From the NCBI GenBank assembly GCA_964586155.1, contig CAZPHC010000008.1, positions 145,755 through 209,754 on the forward strand: DNA of 64,000 bases, in the 5' to 3' direction. The notes beneath the pieces are model-generated. The model did no database searches. It was not told the DNA's origin and saw nothing but the letters and a program-made list of their open reading frames with translations. This DNA comes from SXNM01 sp964586155 (GTDB lineage: Bacteria; Myxococcota_A; UBA9042). Numbering within the stretch: the stretch's first letter is position 1; each line of letters opens with the position of its first letter. Position numbers and translations under genes: made by a program. This document shows, piece after piece, positions 52,402 through 61,416 of this stretch.

Positions 52402-54546
52402 ATGACGATCGGTTGGGACTCTCGCATGGCGCGTCTGCAGCGGCGGTGCGTCCTGCTCTGCCTGCTCGTCGGCGGCGCGCTCGGCGGCTGTGGTGGCGAC
52501 GAAGAAGGTACGACCAAGCTCGTCTTCGACGGCTCGGGCGGTCTGCTGCCCGACGGCGGCAGCATCGGCGGCGGCGATGGCGCGGCGGGCGGTGGCGACG
52601 GCGCAGGTGCCGGCAGCGGCGACACCAGCGCGGTGGGCGACGGCGGCGGCGCAGGGGACGGTCGAGGCGGCGGCGGCTCCGACGGCGGCGGCGACGCGAC
52701 GGGACCGGGCGGCGCCGTGATCGACGCCGAGGCCGTGCCGCAGCCGCTGCTGATCGCCAAGCTCGATGGCCAGGAGAGCCTGGTCCAGAGCTTCTGGCTC
52801 GACCCGAACCCGCAGGCCAACAACAGCCAGCGCAAGATCAAGATCGAGCTGACCAACCAGGGTGACGTGCCGCTGCGCATCGACGCGCTGACCTTCCAGA
52901 GCGAGACGCCACAGATCGTGCTCGATTGGTACGACACGCCGCTGACCCCGGCCGACTACCCCTACGAGCTGCAGCCCTTCACGACGCTGACGTTGCAGGC
53001 CATCTGGACCACCGAGCCCAAGCTCGACGGCCAGGCCATCGCGACGCTGACGGTCGTCAGCAACGATCCCAAGCAGCCCAAGCTGGTGCTGACGATGGCG
53101 ACGCCGTGCACCGACGCCAAGGCCGTGCTCTCGACGCCGCTGCTCGAGGTCGTCAACGCGGCACCCTTCGACGGCAAGGTCGCGTGCCTGACGCTCGGCA
53201 ACATCGGCTGCAAGCCGCTGACGGTGCAGGCGGTGAGCTTGCAGCCCGCAGATCCGCGCTTCTCGCTGGTCAAGGCGCCCGAGGCCGGCGCGACGATCGG
53301 CGTCTACGGCGGCGGCGACAACCCCACGGCCTCGCCCGTCGCGCTGCCGATCTGCGTCCGCTTCGAGCCCAAGGACGAGAGCCAGGCCGCCGCCAGCGTG
53401 CAGCTCGTCGTCTCGGCCCAGGGCGGCTCGGCACAGTCGGTGCAGGCCAAGGTCAACGCGACCTGGACGCCGCCTTCGCACCACAGCCTCGCCTGTGGCG
53501 GCAAGCAGGCGTTCGTCTTCCCAGGCGGCCAGCCGGGCGCCAAGGCCACCTGCAAGCTGCAGAACCATGGGCCGGCGCCGCTGAAGATCGCGGCGCTCGA
53601 GCTGCAGCCGGTCGCCGGCACCGTGCCGCTCGAACAGATCGAGGCCGCCTTCGCCGTCGCCATCGTCCAGGGCGGCGAACAATCCGCGCCGTGGACCGTC
53701 GCCGCCGGCGCCGTCGCCGAGCTCCAGGTCACCTGGAAGGCCAAGGCGACGCCGCCCGCGGCCCAGGTGCGGCTGCGCCTCGAGCGCCAGAGCGACGTCG
53801 ACGAGCTGACGCTGCCGGTGCTGGCGGGCCTGTGCAACCAGCCGGCGCTGCTGGTCGCGCCCGCGCCGCCGGCGTTCTCGACGCCCATCGGCAGCAACGT
53901 CACGGGCGACGTGGTGCTGGCCAACCAGAGCTGCGCGCCGCTGGTCATCGTCGACGGCTGCGTCACGGCCTACCAGGTCAGCCAGGAGCAGGCCTGCGAC
54001 ACCGGCATCGGCAGCGACGCCTTCTCGCTGGTCGGTGGCGCCGCGACCCAGACCATCCCGCCGTGGGGCCTGGCGACGCTGCAGGTCCGCTACGCGCCCA
54101 AGGTCGCCGGCAGCAAGCCCGACTACGGCCAGCTGCATCAGTATTGGTGCCGCGGCACCTGGAACGGCGGCAGCTGCACCGGCCCGATCGAGAAGACCTC
54201 GATCCAGCTCGAAGGCACGAGCAAGCCGGGCCTCGTCGCAGCCAGCGCGACGCTCAAGGCCCAGGGGCCGGCGGTGCTCGGCAAGTCGGTCTGGCTCAAG
54301 GCGTCGATCCAGCCGGGCAACCAGCCGATCGCCGACCAGGGCAGCTTCCGCTGGTGGGTCGCGGCCCGGCCGACGGGCTCGTCGGCGTGGTACTACGCGC
54401 CCGTCAGCGACGGCGCCGCGCGCCAGTTCGTGCCGGACCTCGCGGGCAGCTACACCATCGCGATCCAGGCGCTGTCGGGGACGCCGGGCCAGCTGACGAC
54501 GCAGGTGCAGAGCAAGCCGGCGCTGGTCACGCTCTCGGTGCCCTGA
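52402..54546 (+). CDS. Lipoprotein with repeated Ig-like (choice-of-anchor D/ASPM-like) domains
   Basis: 714 residues. Lipobox CLLVGGALGGCGG, then a Gly/Ala/Asp linker (about 40-110). The rest has several beta-sandwich units of the ASH/ASPM type recognised by phrases such as VPLRIDALTFQS, ATLTVVSNDPKQPKLVL, CKPLTVQAVSLQPADPRFS and ATLQVRYAPKVAG. These are common in myxobacterial surface proteins. AGGAGGCC precedes ATG 52402. Function unknown; it lies just upstream of, and convergent with, the second kinase. Confidence 0.8.
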   Translation: MTIGWDSRMARLQRRCVLLCLLVGGALGGCGGDEEGTTKLVFDGSGGLLPDGGSIGGGDGAAGGGDGAGAGSGDTSAVGDGGGAGDGRGGGGSDGGGDATGPGGAVIDAEAVPQPLLIAKLDGQESLVQSFWLDPNPQANNSQRKIKIELTNQGDVPLRIDALTFQSETPQIVLDWYDTPLTPADYPYELQPFTTLTLQAIWTTEPKLDGQAIATLTVVSNDPKQPKLVLTMATPCTDAKAVLSTPLLEVVNAAPFDGKVACLTLGNIGCKPLTVQAVSLQPADPRFSLVKAPEAGATIGVYGGGDNPTASPVALPICVRFEPKDESQAAASVQLVVSAQGGSAQSVQAKVNATWTPPSHHSLACGGKQAFVFPGGQPGAKATCKLQNHGPAPLKIAALELQPVAGTVPLEQIEAAFAVAIVQGGEQSAPWTVAAGAVAELQVTWKAKATPPAAQVRLRLERQSDVDELTLPVLAGLCNQPALLVAPAPPAFSTPIGSNVTGDVVLANQSCAPLVIVDGCVTAYQVSQEQACDTGIGSDAFSLVGGAATQTIPPWGLATLQVRYAPKVAGSKPDYGQLHQYWCRGTWNGGSCTGPIEKTSIQLEGTSKPGLVAASATLKAQGPAVLGKSVWLKASIQPGNQPIADQGSFRWWVAARPTGSSAWYYAPVSDGAARQFVPDLAGSYTIAIQALSGTPGQLTTQVQSKPALVTLSVP

Positions 54547-54553
54547 GACGCGA

Positions 54554-56710
54554 TCAAGGCGCCTTGGCGCCGCGCGGGCCGTGGCCGAGCCGGGCGACGT
54601 CGAGGCCGGCGACGCGGACCGCGGCGAAGCGCTCGTAGTCGCGCGGCCGCCACAAGAACGCCGCCAGCAGCAGCGCGACGAAGTTCGACAGGCCCTCGCT
54701 CCACAGCGACAACTCGGGCCGCAGCGTCGCGACCGCCGCGCCGACGAAGTAGATCGGCGCCGTCAGCCAGAGCCGGGGCCACGCCATCGCCACGATCAGC
54801 GCCATCGTCAGGCCGAAGGTGTACAGGTCGAGCGCGACGATCGCGTCCACGCCGAGGCCGAGGCCGATGCCGATCGAGCGACCGAACGTCACCGCCATCG
54901 CGCAGACGGCGGTGGCCGCCAGGACGTCGCGGTTCAGCCGGCTGCGCAGCATCGACTCGCGCGCCCAGGTCGCCGCGGCCACGATCGCGAGCAGGAAGCC
55001 GACGCCCGACGCCACGAGCATCCAGGGCTGCAGCCGCCAGCCGTAGCGCGTGCGCGCGATCTCGGCGCCGATCGGGATGATGGTCCAGCTCATGCCGAGC
55101 ACGACAGAGAGGAAGACCCGGGTTCGTGCGCCGATCGTCGGGTCGGCGTCGTCGCGGCGACGCTGCAGCAGCTCCAGGTGCGACTGCGCCGTCGCGCGCA
55201 CCTCGGCCAGCTTCGGCCGCAGCTGCTGCAGCTCGTCGGCGACGTGGACCTGCTCGGCGTCCGCCCCGCTCGTCGCGCCGACCTCGGCCCGAGCCGCGCA
55301 GAGCTGCTCGAGCTCCAGCGCCAGCGACTCGGCTGCCGCCACGTCGTGCAGGTCGAGCAGCCACCAGGCGTGGGCCAGCAGCAGCGCGTGCTCAGCGCGG
55401 TGCGCCGCTTCGTTGCCCGGCCAGGCGCGCACCGACTCCTGCAGCGCCAGCCGCGTCGCCGCAAAAGCGCGCTCGACCACGACGATCGCGGCCTCCACCG
55501 CGTCCGAGCGCAGCGCGCCATCGATGGCCTCGGCCTCGCTCGGCGCCGCCCGCCGCTGCTCCTGCGCCGCGGCGTGCGCGGCCGCGACCTCGACCGCCAG
55601 CGCCGCCCGGCCCTGGAAGATCGCCTCGGCGTGGGCGCTGCTGTGGCCCTGGGCGCTCTGCAGCAGCCGCATCGAGACGCGATGTTCGAGGAACGTCGCC
55701 AGGGCGCGGCGCAGGGCGTCGGCGCTCTCGAAGCGGTCGCCGGGTTCGCGGGCACACGCCGTGCGCGCGACCTCGGCCAGCTCGGCAGGGACGTCGCCGC
55801 CGTAGGTCGCCGGCGTGCAGACGTAGGCCGCCCACAGCACGGCGTGGATGTCGGCGCCAGCGTGGCGCGGCCGCCCGGTCACGATCTCGTGCAGCATCGC
55901 GCCGAGCAGGAAGACGTCGGTGTGCGGGCCGAGCAGCGAGCCCTTGCCCGTGACCATCTCGGGCGCCATCGCCGCGGGCGTGCCGACGACGTCGCTCGCC
56001 GCGCTCGCCAGCGGGATCGCGCCGCTGCCGTCGTCCTGCGTCGTCACGGCCAGGCCCCAGTCCAGGACGTAGACCTCGCCGTAGCGGCCGATCATCACGT
56101 TGTCGGTCTTCAGATCGCGGTGGAGGATGCCGCGGGCGTGGGCGTAGTGCACCGCGCGGCAGACGCGCATCAGCACCTCGAGGTGCCAGGCGAGCGGCTC
56201 GGCGCCCTCGAGCAGTGGATGGCCCGGATCGCCGAGCACGTCGTGCCAGCTGACGCCGTCGACGCGCTTCATCACCAGCAACGGCGCGCCGGCCTCGTCC
56301 TGGCCGAGCGCGTAGATGGGCAGGATGTCCGGGTGTTCGAGTTGTCCGGCGACCATCGCCTCGGCCAGCATCCGGCGTTGGGCGTCGTCGCTGCGCATCT
56401 GCGAACGCAGCGTCTTGACCGCGACCTCGCGGCCGAGCGCCATCTGCCGCGCCACGCGCACCACGCCCATGCCGCCTTCGCCGAGCTTGCGGCCGAGCGC
56501 CAACTCCGGCGGCGCGCCGTCGGCACCAGGCGCCAGCAGGCGCGGCAGCGCGGCGAGGCGGGCGGCGAGGCGGTCGTCACGGCTCTGGGTCTGGGTCCGC
56601 AGCGTCTGACCCGGCGTCAGGCCGGCGGTGCGCCTGGCCAGGTCGCTCTGGCGCCAGATCTCCTCGAACGGAGCGGCCTCGGCGGCGTCGATGGTCAGCG
56701 CTGCGGTCAT
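54554..56710 (-). CDS. Ser/Thr protein kinase with membrane-spanning C terminus
   Basis: 718 residues. Kinase domain about 75-340: LGEGGMGVVRV, AVKTLRSQ, HRDLKTDNVMI, YVLDWGLAVTT (DWG in place of DFG, as in the first kinase), GTPAAMAPEMV and a C-terminal lobe ending near FLEH. A helical region (about 355-525) and seven or eight hydrophobic segments follow, including GMSWTIIPIGAEI and WPRLWLTAPIYFVGAAVA, so the kinase is probably tethered to the inner membrane. Signal unknown. The start at 56710 lacks a good ribosome site; GTG 56734 is an alternative. Confidence 0.85.
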   Translation of the reverse strand: MTAALTIDAAEAAPFEEIWRQSDLARRTAGLTPGQTLRTQTQSRDDRLAARLAALPRLLAPGADGAPPELALGRKLGEGGMGVVRVARQMALGREVAVKTLRSQMRSDDAQRRMLAEAMVAGQLEHPDILPIYALGQDEAGAPLLVMKRVDGVSWHDVLGDPGHPLLEGAEPLAWHLEVLMRVCRAVHYAHARGILHRDLKTDNVMIGRYGEVYVLDWGLAVTTQDDGSGAIPLASAASDVVGTPAAMAPEMVTGKGSLLGPHTDVFLLGAMLHEIVTGRPRHAGADIHAVLWAAYVCTPATYGGDVPAELAEVARTACAREPGDRFESADALRRALATFLEHRVSMRLLQSAQGHSSAHAEAIFQGRAALAVEVAAAHAAAQEQRRAAPSEAEAIDGALRSDAVEAAIVVVERAFAATRLALQESVRAWPGNEAAHRAEHALLLAHAWWLLDLHDVAAAESLALELEQLCAARAEVGATSGADAEQVHVADELQQLRPKLAEVRATAQSHLELLQRRRDDADPTIGARTRVFLSVVLGMSWTIIPIGAEIARTRYGWRLQPWMLVASGVGFLLAIVAAATWARESMLRSRLNRDVLAATAVCAMAVTFGRSIGIGLGLGVDAIVALDLYTFGLTMALIVAMAWPRLWLTAPIYFVGAAVATLRPELSLWSEGLSNFVALLLAAFLWRPRDYERFAAVRVAGLDVARLGHGPRGAKAP

Positions 56711-56922
56711 GGACCCGACGACTCCACACGCCACGACGCGGCGACGACCGGCGCGCCGCCGTCTGGACGACGTCGTCGGCCAGCGCCCGGATCGGGCGGC
56801 ACACGGGGACGACCCCGCCAGCTTAGGTCAGGATGTCGAACTCGTCACGCGGGGTTGCCGCCGCCGCGCTCACCGCCCTACTGTGCGGCGACGCCACGTC
56901 CGACGAGGAGGCAGAGCGCCCC

Positions 56923-57801
56923 ATGGCCCCGATCCTGCTGCGCTGCCCGACCTGTCTGGACCTGATCGACGACGTCGACGCCGCCACGCCGCGCTGTGCA
57001 CAGGGCCACGCCTTTGACCGCGACGGCGAGGTGCTGCAGCTGGTGACACCCGCGCACGCCGCGCATCTACGCGCGTTCGACGCCGCCGTCCGCCGCGATC
57101 GCGACGCCGCTGGGCTCGACGCCCGGCCGCTCGACCACCCGACGCTGCCCGCCTCGGCCGCCAGCGACCCGGAGTGGGCCGAACGCACCGCCGACCTCGC
57201 GTTTGTCCGCGACCTCTGCGCCCGCATCGACGCCCGCAGCGCGGTCGACGTCGGCGCCTTCAACGGCTGGCTCTGCCACGCGCTGCGCGGCGATGGCCTC
57301 GACGTCACCGCGTTCGACCTCTTCCTCGACGATCGATTCGGCCTCGGCGCCCGCCGCCACTACGCCCGGCGCTGGCGCGGCGTCCAGCTCGACGTCTGCC
57401 GACCGGAGCTGCTCGCCTCGCAGGTCGACCTGGTCGTGCTCAACCACGGCCTGCACTTCTTGCCGCGGCCGCTCGAGCTGGTGCAGGGCTGGATGCGCCG
57501 CGTCGCCCCGGGAGGCGCGCTCGTCGTGCTCGGCCTGCGCCTGCACCGCGATCCCAGCGCGCGCCGACGCGAGGTCGAGGCGATCGCCGCGCGTGGCCGG
57601 GCCCAGGGGCTCGAGCTCTTCCCGCTCGCGGGGCCGGGCCTGCTGACGCTCGACGACGGCCGTCGGCTGCGCGCGATGGGCCTGTCGCTGCAGCCGGCGC
57701 GCGACGCCTGGCGCGGCAACCTCATGGCCCTGCTGCGGCCACAACGCGCGTTGTGCCTGCGTGGCGTCTGGCGTGCCCCCGCGCCAGGCCGCCCGGGCTA
57801 G
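56923..57801 (+). CDS. Class I SAM-dependent methyltransferase with N-terminal zinc ribbon
   Basis: 292 residues. An N-terminal CPTCLDLI...RCAQGHAF gives four metal-binding residues of a zinc ribbon. The class I methyltransferase core follows: VDVGAFNGWLCHALRG (SAM loop), VTAFDLFLDDRFG, VDLVVLNHGLHFLPRPLELV and VAPGGALVVLGLRL. GAGGAGG lies eleven bases before ATG 56923; the frame is also open from 56833, giving a longer form. Substrate unknown. Confidence 0.82.
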   Translation: MAPILLRCPTCLDLIDDVDAATPRCAQGHAFDRDGEVLQLVTPAHAAHLRAFDAAVRRDRDAAGLDARPLDHPTLPASAASDPEWAERTADLAFVRDLCARIDARSAVDVGAFNGWLCHALRGDGLDVTAFDLFLDDRFGLGARRHYARRWRGVQLDVCRPELLASQVDLVVLNHGLHFLPRPLELVQGWMRRVAPGGALVVLGLRLHRDPSARRREVEAIAARGRAQGLELFPLAGPGLLTLDDGRRLRAMGLSLQPARDAWRGNLMALLRPQRALCLRGVWRAPAPGRPG

Positions 57802-57823
57802 CGAGGCGCGTCCGCGGCCGGTG

Positions 57824-59035
57824 TCAGGCCGCTTCGTCCAGGCTCAAGGCCCGCGACCGCGCCAGGTAGACCAGCGCCGCGGCCCAGCCGACCAGCGCGC
57901 TCGCCGCCAGCGCGCCCAGCGCGCCCCAGCGCGGGATCAGCAGCAGGTTCAGCGCCAGGTTGCCGACCAGGATCGCCGTCGTCGTCGCCAGCACGGTGCG
58001 CTCCTGCCCGGCCTTGTACAGCGCGTAGATCGCCGGCACCTGGGCGAACATCTGCGCGACGTAGAGCGCGCCGACGACCAGCGTCACATCGTCCACGGCG
58101 AAAGCGTAGCCGTGGCGCAGCAGCAGCCCGAGCCCGGCGACGCCCGGCACGGCGATGGCCACGCCCAGGGCCAGGAACTGCAGGTTCAGCCGCCACAGCT
58201 GGCGATGGCCCATGGCGTAGACCGTGCGGACAAAGGGCAGCAGCAGCAGCCCCGCGATCGACTGCAGCCAGAGCAGCGCGTTGATCAGCACCTGGTAACG
58301 CGCCACCTCGGCCGCCGGCAGCAGGGCGCTGACGCAGTAGAGGTCGACCCGCGAGCCGATCATGCCGGCGGCGCCGAGCAAGAAGAACGACGTGCCCGCC
58401 CGCAGCAGGGCGAGCGCGTCGGCGGCACCCGGCCGAGCGGCGGCCGGAGCGGCGGAGCGCACCTCGGGGAACAGGGCCAGCAGCCCGAGCATCCGGCCGA
58501 CCTCGGCCACCGCGAACAGGCCCAGAAGCTCGCGCACACCGACGACCTCGGCGCGCCAGACGCCGGCAAAGATCAGCAGCGTCGTCGCCGCGTCGACCGC
58601 CGCCGCGCGCAAGAAGCGCTGCTCGTGCAGGACCACGGCCTCGAACGACTGCGAGACGGCGCGGGCCAGCAGCCAGAGCGCGCCGAGGCCGAGGCTCACG
58701 ACGTCCCAGTCGTTGGCGGCGCCGAATCCGAGGCCGCCCAGCGCGGCGATCGGCAGCAGCACCGTGGCGCGGGCGCGCAGGTTGGCGCGCACCGCGTGGC
58801 CGAGCGCCTCGCCGTCGCGGGCGATCGCGCGCAGCACGAACTCCTTGTTGCCCCAGCCGACCAGGTGTGCGGCCAGCTGCCAGACCAGCAGCTGCGCGAC
58901 GAACGCGCCCCACGTCGCCGCACCGTGGATGCGCACCACAGCCAACGAGACCAGCACGCCGAGCGCAGTCGGCAGCAGGCTCTGCACCGCGTGGCGGGCG
59001 ATGGTGTCGGCGACGCTGCGCAGCGATCTCGTCAT
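57824..59035 (-). CDS. MOP-superfamily polysaccharide flippase (Wzx-like)
   Basis: 403 residues with twelve or more hydrophobic segments evenly spread. The early WGAFVAQLLVWQLAAHLVGWGNKEFVLRAIARDG and the late NLALNLLLIPRWGALGALAASALVGWAAALVY are typical of lipid-linked oligosaccharide flippases. It may work with the glycosyltransferase at 32.3 kb or the membrane protein at 49 kb, though they are far apart. ATG 59035 has no strong ribosome site. It is divergent from aguA. Confidence 0.82.
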   Translation of the reverse strand: MTRSLRSVADTIARHAVQSLLPTALGVLVSLAVVRIHGAATWGAFVAQLLVWQLAAHLVGWGNKEFVLRAIARDGEALGHAVRANLRARATVLLPIAALGGLGFGAANDWDVVSLGLGALWLLARAVSQSFEAVVLHEQRFLRAAAVDAATTLLIFAGVWRAEVVGVRELLGLFAVAEVGRMLGLLALFPEVRSAAPAAARPGAADALALLRAGTSFFLLGAAGMIGSRVDLYCVSALLPAAEVARYQVLINALLWLQSIAGLLLLPFVRTVYAMGHRQLWRLNLQFLALGVAIAVPGVAGLGLLLRHGYAFAVDDVTLVVGALYVAQMFAQVPAIYALYKAGQERTVLATTTAILVGNLALNLLLIPRWGALGALAASALVGWAAALVYLARSRALSLDEAA

Positions 59036-59179
59036 GGGCCGAGCGTGCGGCAAAGCGATCGGCGCGCCAAGCGGCGGCCACCGACCATTGACGAGCCGGC
59101 CTCCGATGATCCACACAGCCCCCCGCGCGCGCCGACCGCCCTCGCCTCGGCGTCGGTGCAGCGCCATAGGAGGCCCCCG

Positions 59180-60304
59180 ATGTCGCCAGCAACCTCGCCA
59201 ACCGGCCTCGTCGCCGCCGCGTCGTCGACCGTGCGCCTGCCCGCCGAGTGGGAGCCGCAGGACGGCGTGCAGCTGACCTGGCCCCACGCCGACACTGATT
59301 GGGCGCCGATCCTGGCCGAGGTCGAGGCCTGCTTCTGCGCCATCGCCGCCGCCGTCACCCGCTTTGAACCGCTGCTGGTCGTCTGCCACGACGCCGAGGT
59401 CCGGGCGCGGGTCGAGGCGCAGCTGCGCGCTGCTGGCGTCGACCTGGGCCGCGTCCAGCTCGTCACGCTGCCCTGCAACGACACCTGGGCCCGCGATCAC
59501 GGCGCGATCACCGTCGAGCAGGGCGGCGCGACGCGGCCGCTCTCGTTCCGCTTCAACGGCTGGGGCGGCAAGTTCGAGGCCAGCCTCGACGACGCGATCA
59601 ACGCCGGCCTCGACGCCGCGGGTGTCTTCAGCGCGCCGGTCGAGGCCATCGACGTCGAGCTCGAAGGCGGCGCGATCGAGTCCGACGGCCGCGGCACGAT
59701 CCTCACCACCTCCGAATGCCTGTGCAATCCGAACCGCAACGGCGGCCTCAGCCGGGCCGAGGCCGAGGCCGTGCTGCGGCGGCACCTCGGTGCCGAGCGG
59801 GTGCTCTGGCTCGACCACGGCTACCTCGCCGGCGACGACACCGACAGCCACGTCGACACGCTCGCGCGCCTGGCCCCGGGCGAGGACGGCGCGGGCGAGA
59901 CCATCGTCTACGTCGCCTGCGACGACCCGGACGACGAGCACGCCGAGGCCCTCGCCGCCATGCGGGCCCAGCTCGAGGCGCTGCGCACCGCGAGCGGCGC
60001 GCCCTACACGCTGCTGCCGCTGCCGTGGCCGCGGGCGACCTTCGACGACGAGGGCGACCGGACGCCGGCCACCTACGCCAACTACTTGATCATCAACGGG
60101 GCCGTGCTGGTGCCGACCTACGACGACCCGGCCGACGCCGAGGCGCTCGCGGTGGTGGCCCGGGCGCATCCGGGGCGCGAGGTGGTCGGCGTCGACTGCC
60201 GGGCGCTGATCTTGCAGCACGGCAGCCTGCACTGTGTGACGATGCAATGGCCGCGCGGCGTCTGGGCCAGTCGCCCGGGCGGGGCGCAAGGGAGGCCGCA
60301 ATGA
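59180..60304 (+). CDS. aguA: Agmatine deiminase
   Basis: 374 residues, the usual size. It hydrolyses agmatine to N-carbamoylputrescine. Motifs: WARDHGAI, VELEGGAIE, SHVDTLAR and the catalytic Cys in GSLHCVTMQ (family GGNIHCITQ). TAGGAGG precedes ATG 59180. Its stop overlaps the next ATG in ATGA, coupling it to aguB, so this is a two-gene polyamine operon. No upstream arginine decarboxylase is visible in the window. Confidence 0.93.
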   Translation: MSPATSPTGLVAAASSTVRLPAEWEPQDGVQLTWPHADTDWAPILAEVEACFCAIAAAVTRFEPLLVVCHDAEVRARVEAQLRAAGVDLGRVQLVTLPCNDTWARDHGAITVEQGGATRPLSFRFNGWGGKFEASLDDAINAGLDAAGVFSAPVEAIDVELEGGAIESDGRGTILTTSECLCNPNRNGGLSRAEAEAVLRRHLGAERVLWLDHGYLAGDDTDSHVDTLARLAPGEDGAGETIVYVACDDPDDEHAEALAAMRAQLEALRTASGAPYTLLPLPWPRATFDDEGDRTPATYANYLIINGAVLVPTYDDPADAEALAVVARAHPGREVVGVDCRALILQHGSLHCVTMQWPRGVWASRPGGAQGRPQ

Positions 60305-61212
60305 CCGGACGATCGCAGCAACCAACGGCCAGGCGGACGGTCGCGGCGGCCCTGATCCAGCAGGCCTGCGGCGACGACCTCGCAGCCAACCTCGCCGCGA
60401 CGTTGGCGAAGGTGCGGCAGGCCGCGGCCGACGGCGCCGAGCTCGTGGTGCTGCAGGAGCTGCACCGGTCGCGCTACTTCTGCCAGGTCGAGGACACCCG
60501 CTTGTTTGACCTCGCCGAGGCGATCCCTGGCCCCTCGACCGAGGCGCTGGGCGCGCTCGCCGCCGAGCTCGGCGTCGTCCTGGTGAGCTCGCTCTTCGAG
60601 CGCCGCGCGCCGGGCCTGTACCACAACACCGCGGTCGTGTTCGAACGCGACGGCAGCATCGCCGGCCGCTACCGCAAGATGCACATCCCCGACGACCCGG
60701 GCTTCTACGAGAAGTTCTACTTCACGCCCGGCGACCTCGGCTTCACCCCGATCGACACGTCTGTGGGCCGGCTCGGCGTGCTGATCTGCTGGGACCAGTG
60801 GTTCCCGGAGGCGGCGCGGCTGATGGCGATGGCCGGCGCCGAGCTGCTGATCTACCCGACCGCGATCGGCTGGGATCCGCGCGACGATCGCGACGAGCAG
60901 CTGCGCCAGCGCGGCGCCTGGGAGACGATCCAGCGCGCCCACGCCGTCGCCAACGGCCTGCCCGTGCTCGCCTGCAACCGCGTCGGCCACGAGCCGGACC
61001 CGTCGGGCAGCAGCGAGGGCATCCAGTTCTGGGGCCATAGCTTCGCCGCAGGGCCGCAGGGCGAGCTGCTCGCGCTGGCCGACGCCGACGAGACCACCCT
61101 GCACGTCACGCTCGACCTGCAGCGCAGCGAGGCCGTGCGCAGGATCTGGCCCTACCTGCGCGACCGGCGCATCGACGCCTTCGCCGACCTGCAGCTGCGC
61201 TACCGCGACTGA
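60301..61212 (+). CDS. aguB: N-carbamoylputrescine amidase
   Basis: 303 residues. Nitrilase-fold triad: Glu in VLQELH, Lys in YRKMHIPDD and Cys in LICWDQWFPEAA; GFYEKFYFTPGD is specific to the AguB group. It converts the AguA product to putrescine, CO2 and ammonia. Start ATG overlaps the aguA stop. Followed by a 204-bp gap with a promoter candidate for the next gene. Confidence 0.93.
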   Translation: MTGRSQQPTARRTVAAALIQQACGDDLAANLAATLAKVRQAAADGAELVVLQELHRSRYFCQVEDTRLFDLAEAIPGPSTEALGALAAELGVVLVSSLFERRAPGLYHNTAVVFERDGSIAGRYRKMHIPDDPGFYEKFYFTPGDLGFTPIDTSVGRLGVLICWDQWFPEAARLMAMAGAELLIYPTAIGWDPRDDRDEQLRQRGAWETIQRAHAVANGLPVLACNRVGHEPDPSGSSEGIQFWGHSFAAGPQGELLALADADETTLHVTLDLQRSEAVRRIWPYLRDRRIDAFADLQLRYRD

Positions 61213-61263
61213 GCCGCGCAAGATCGCGACCGCGCAGGGGCCTTGGCGTCGCCGTCACGCAAT

Positions 61264-61291
61264 TTGACGCGATCGAGGACAACGGCATACT
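61264..61291 (+). promoter_or_regulatory. Candidate promoter for the 61417 gene
   Basis: TTGACG at 61264-61269, 16-bp spacer, then CATACT at 61286-61291. This is the best sigma-70-like pair in the gap 61213-61416. The leader would be about 125 bp. Confidence 0.5.
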
Positions 61292-61416
61292 GCCCCTGCC
61301 CTCCTCAATGCACAGGACGCGCTCGAGCCCGACCAGCCTCCCACCCAGCAAGTCCGCCGCCCGGGAAGCATCGCCCTCCTCGAACACCCTGGTTCGCACT
61401 GTCACCTGAGGTCCCC

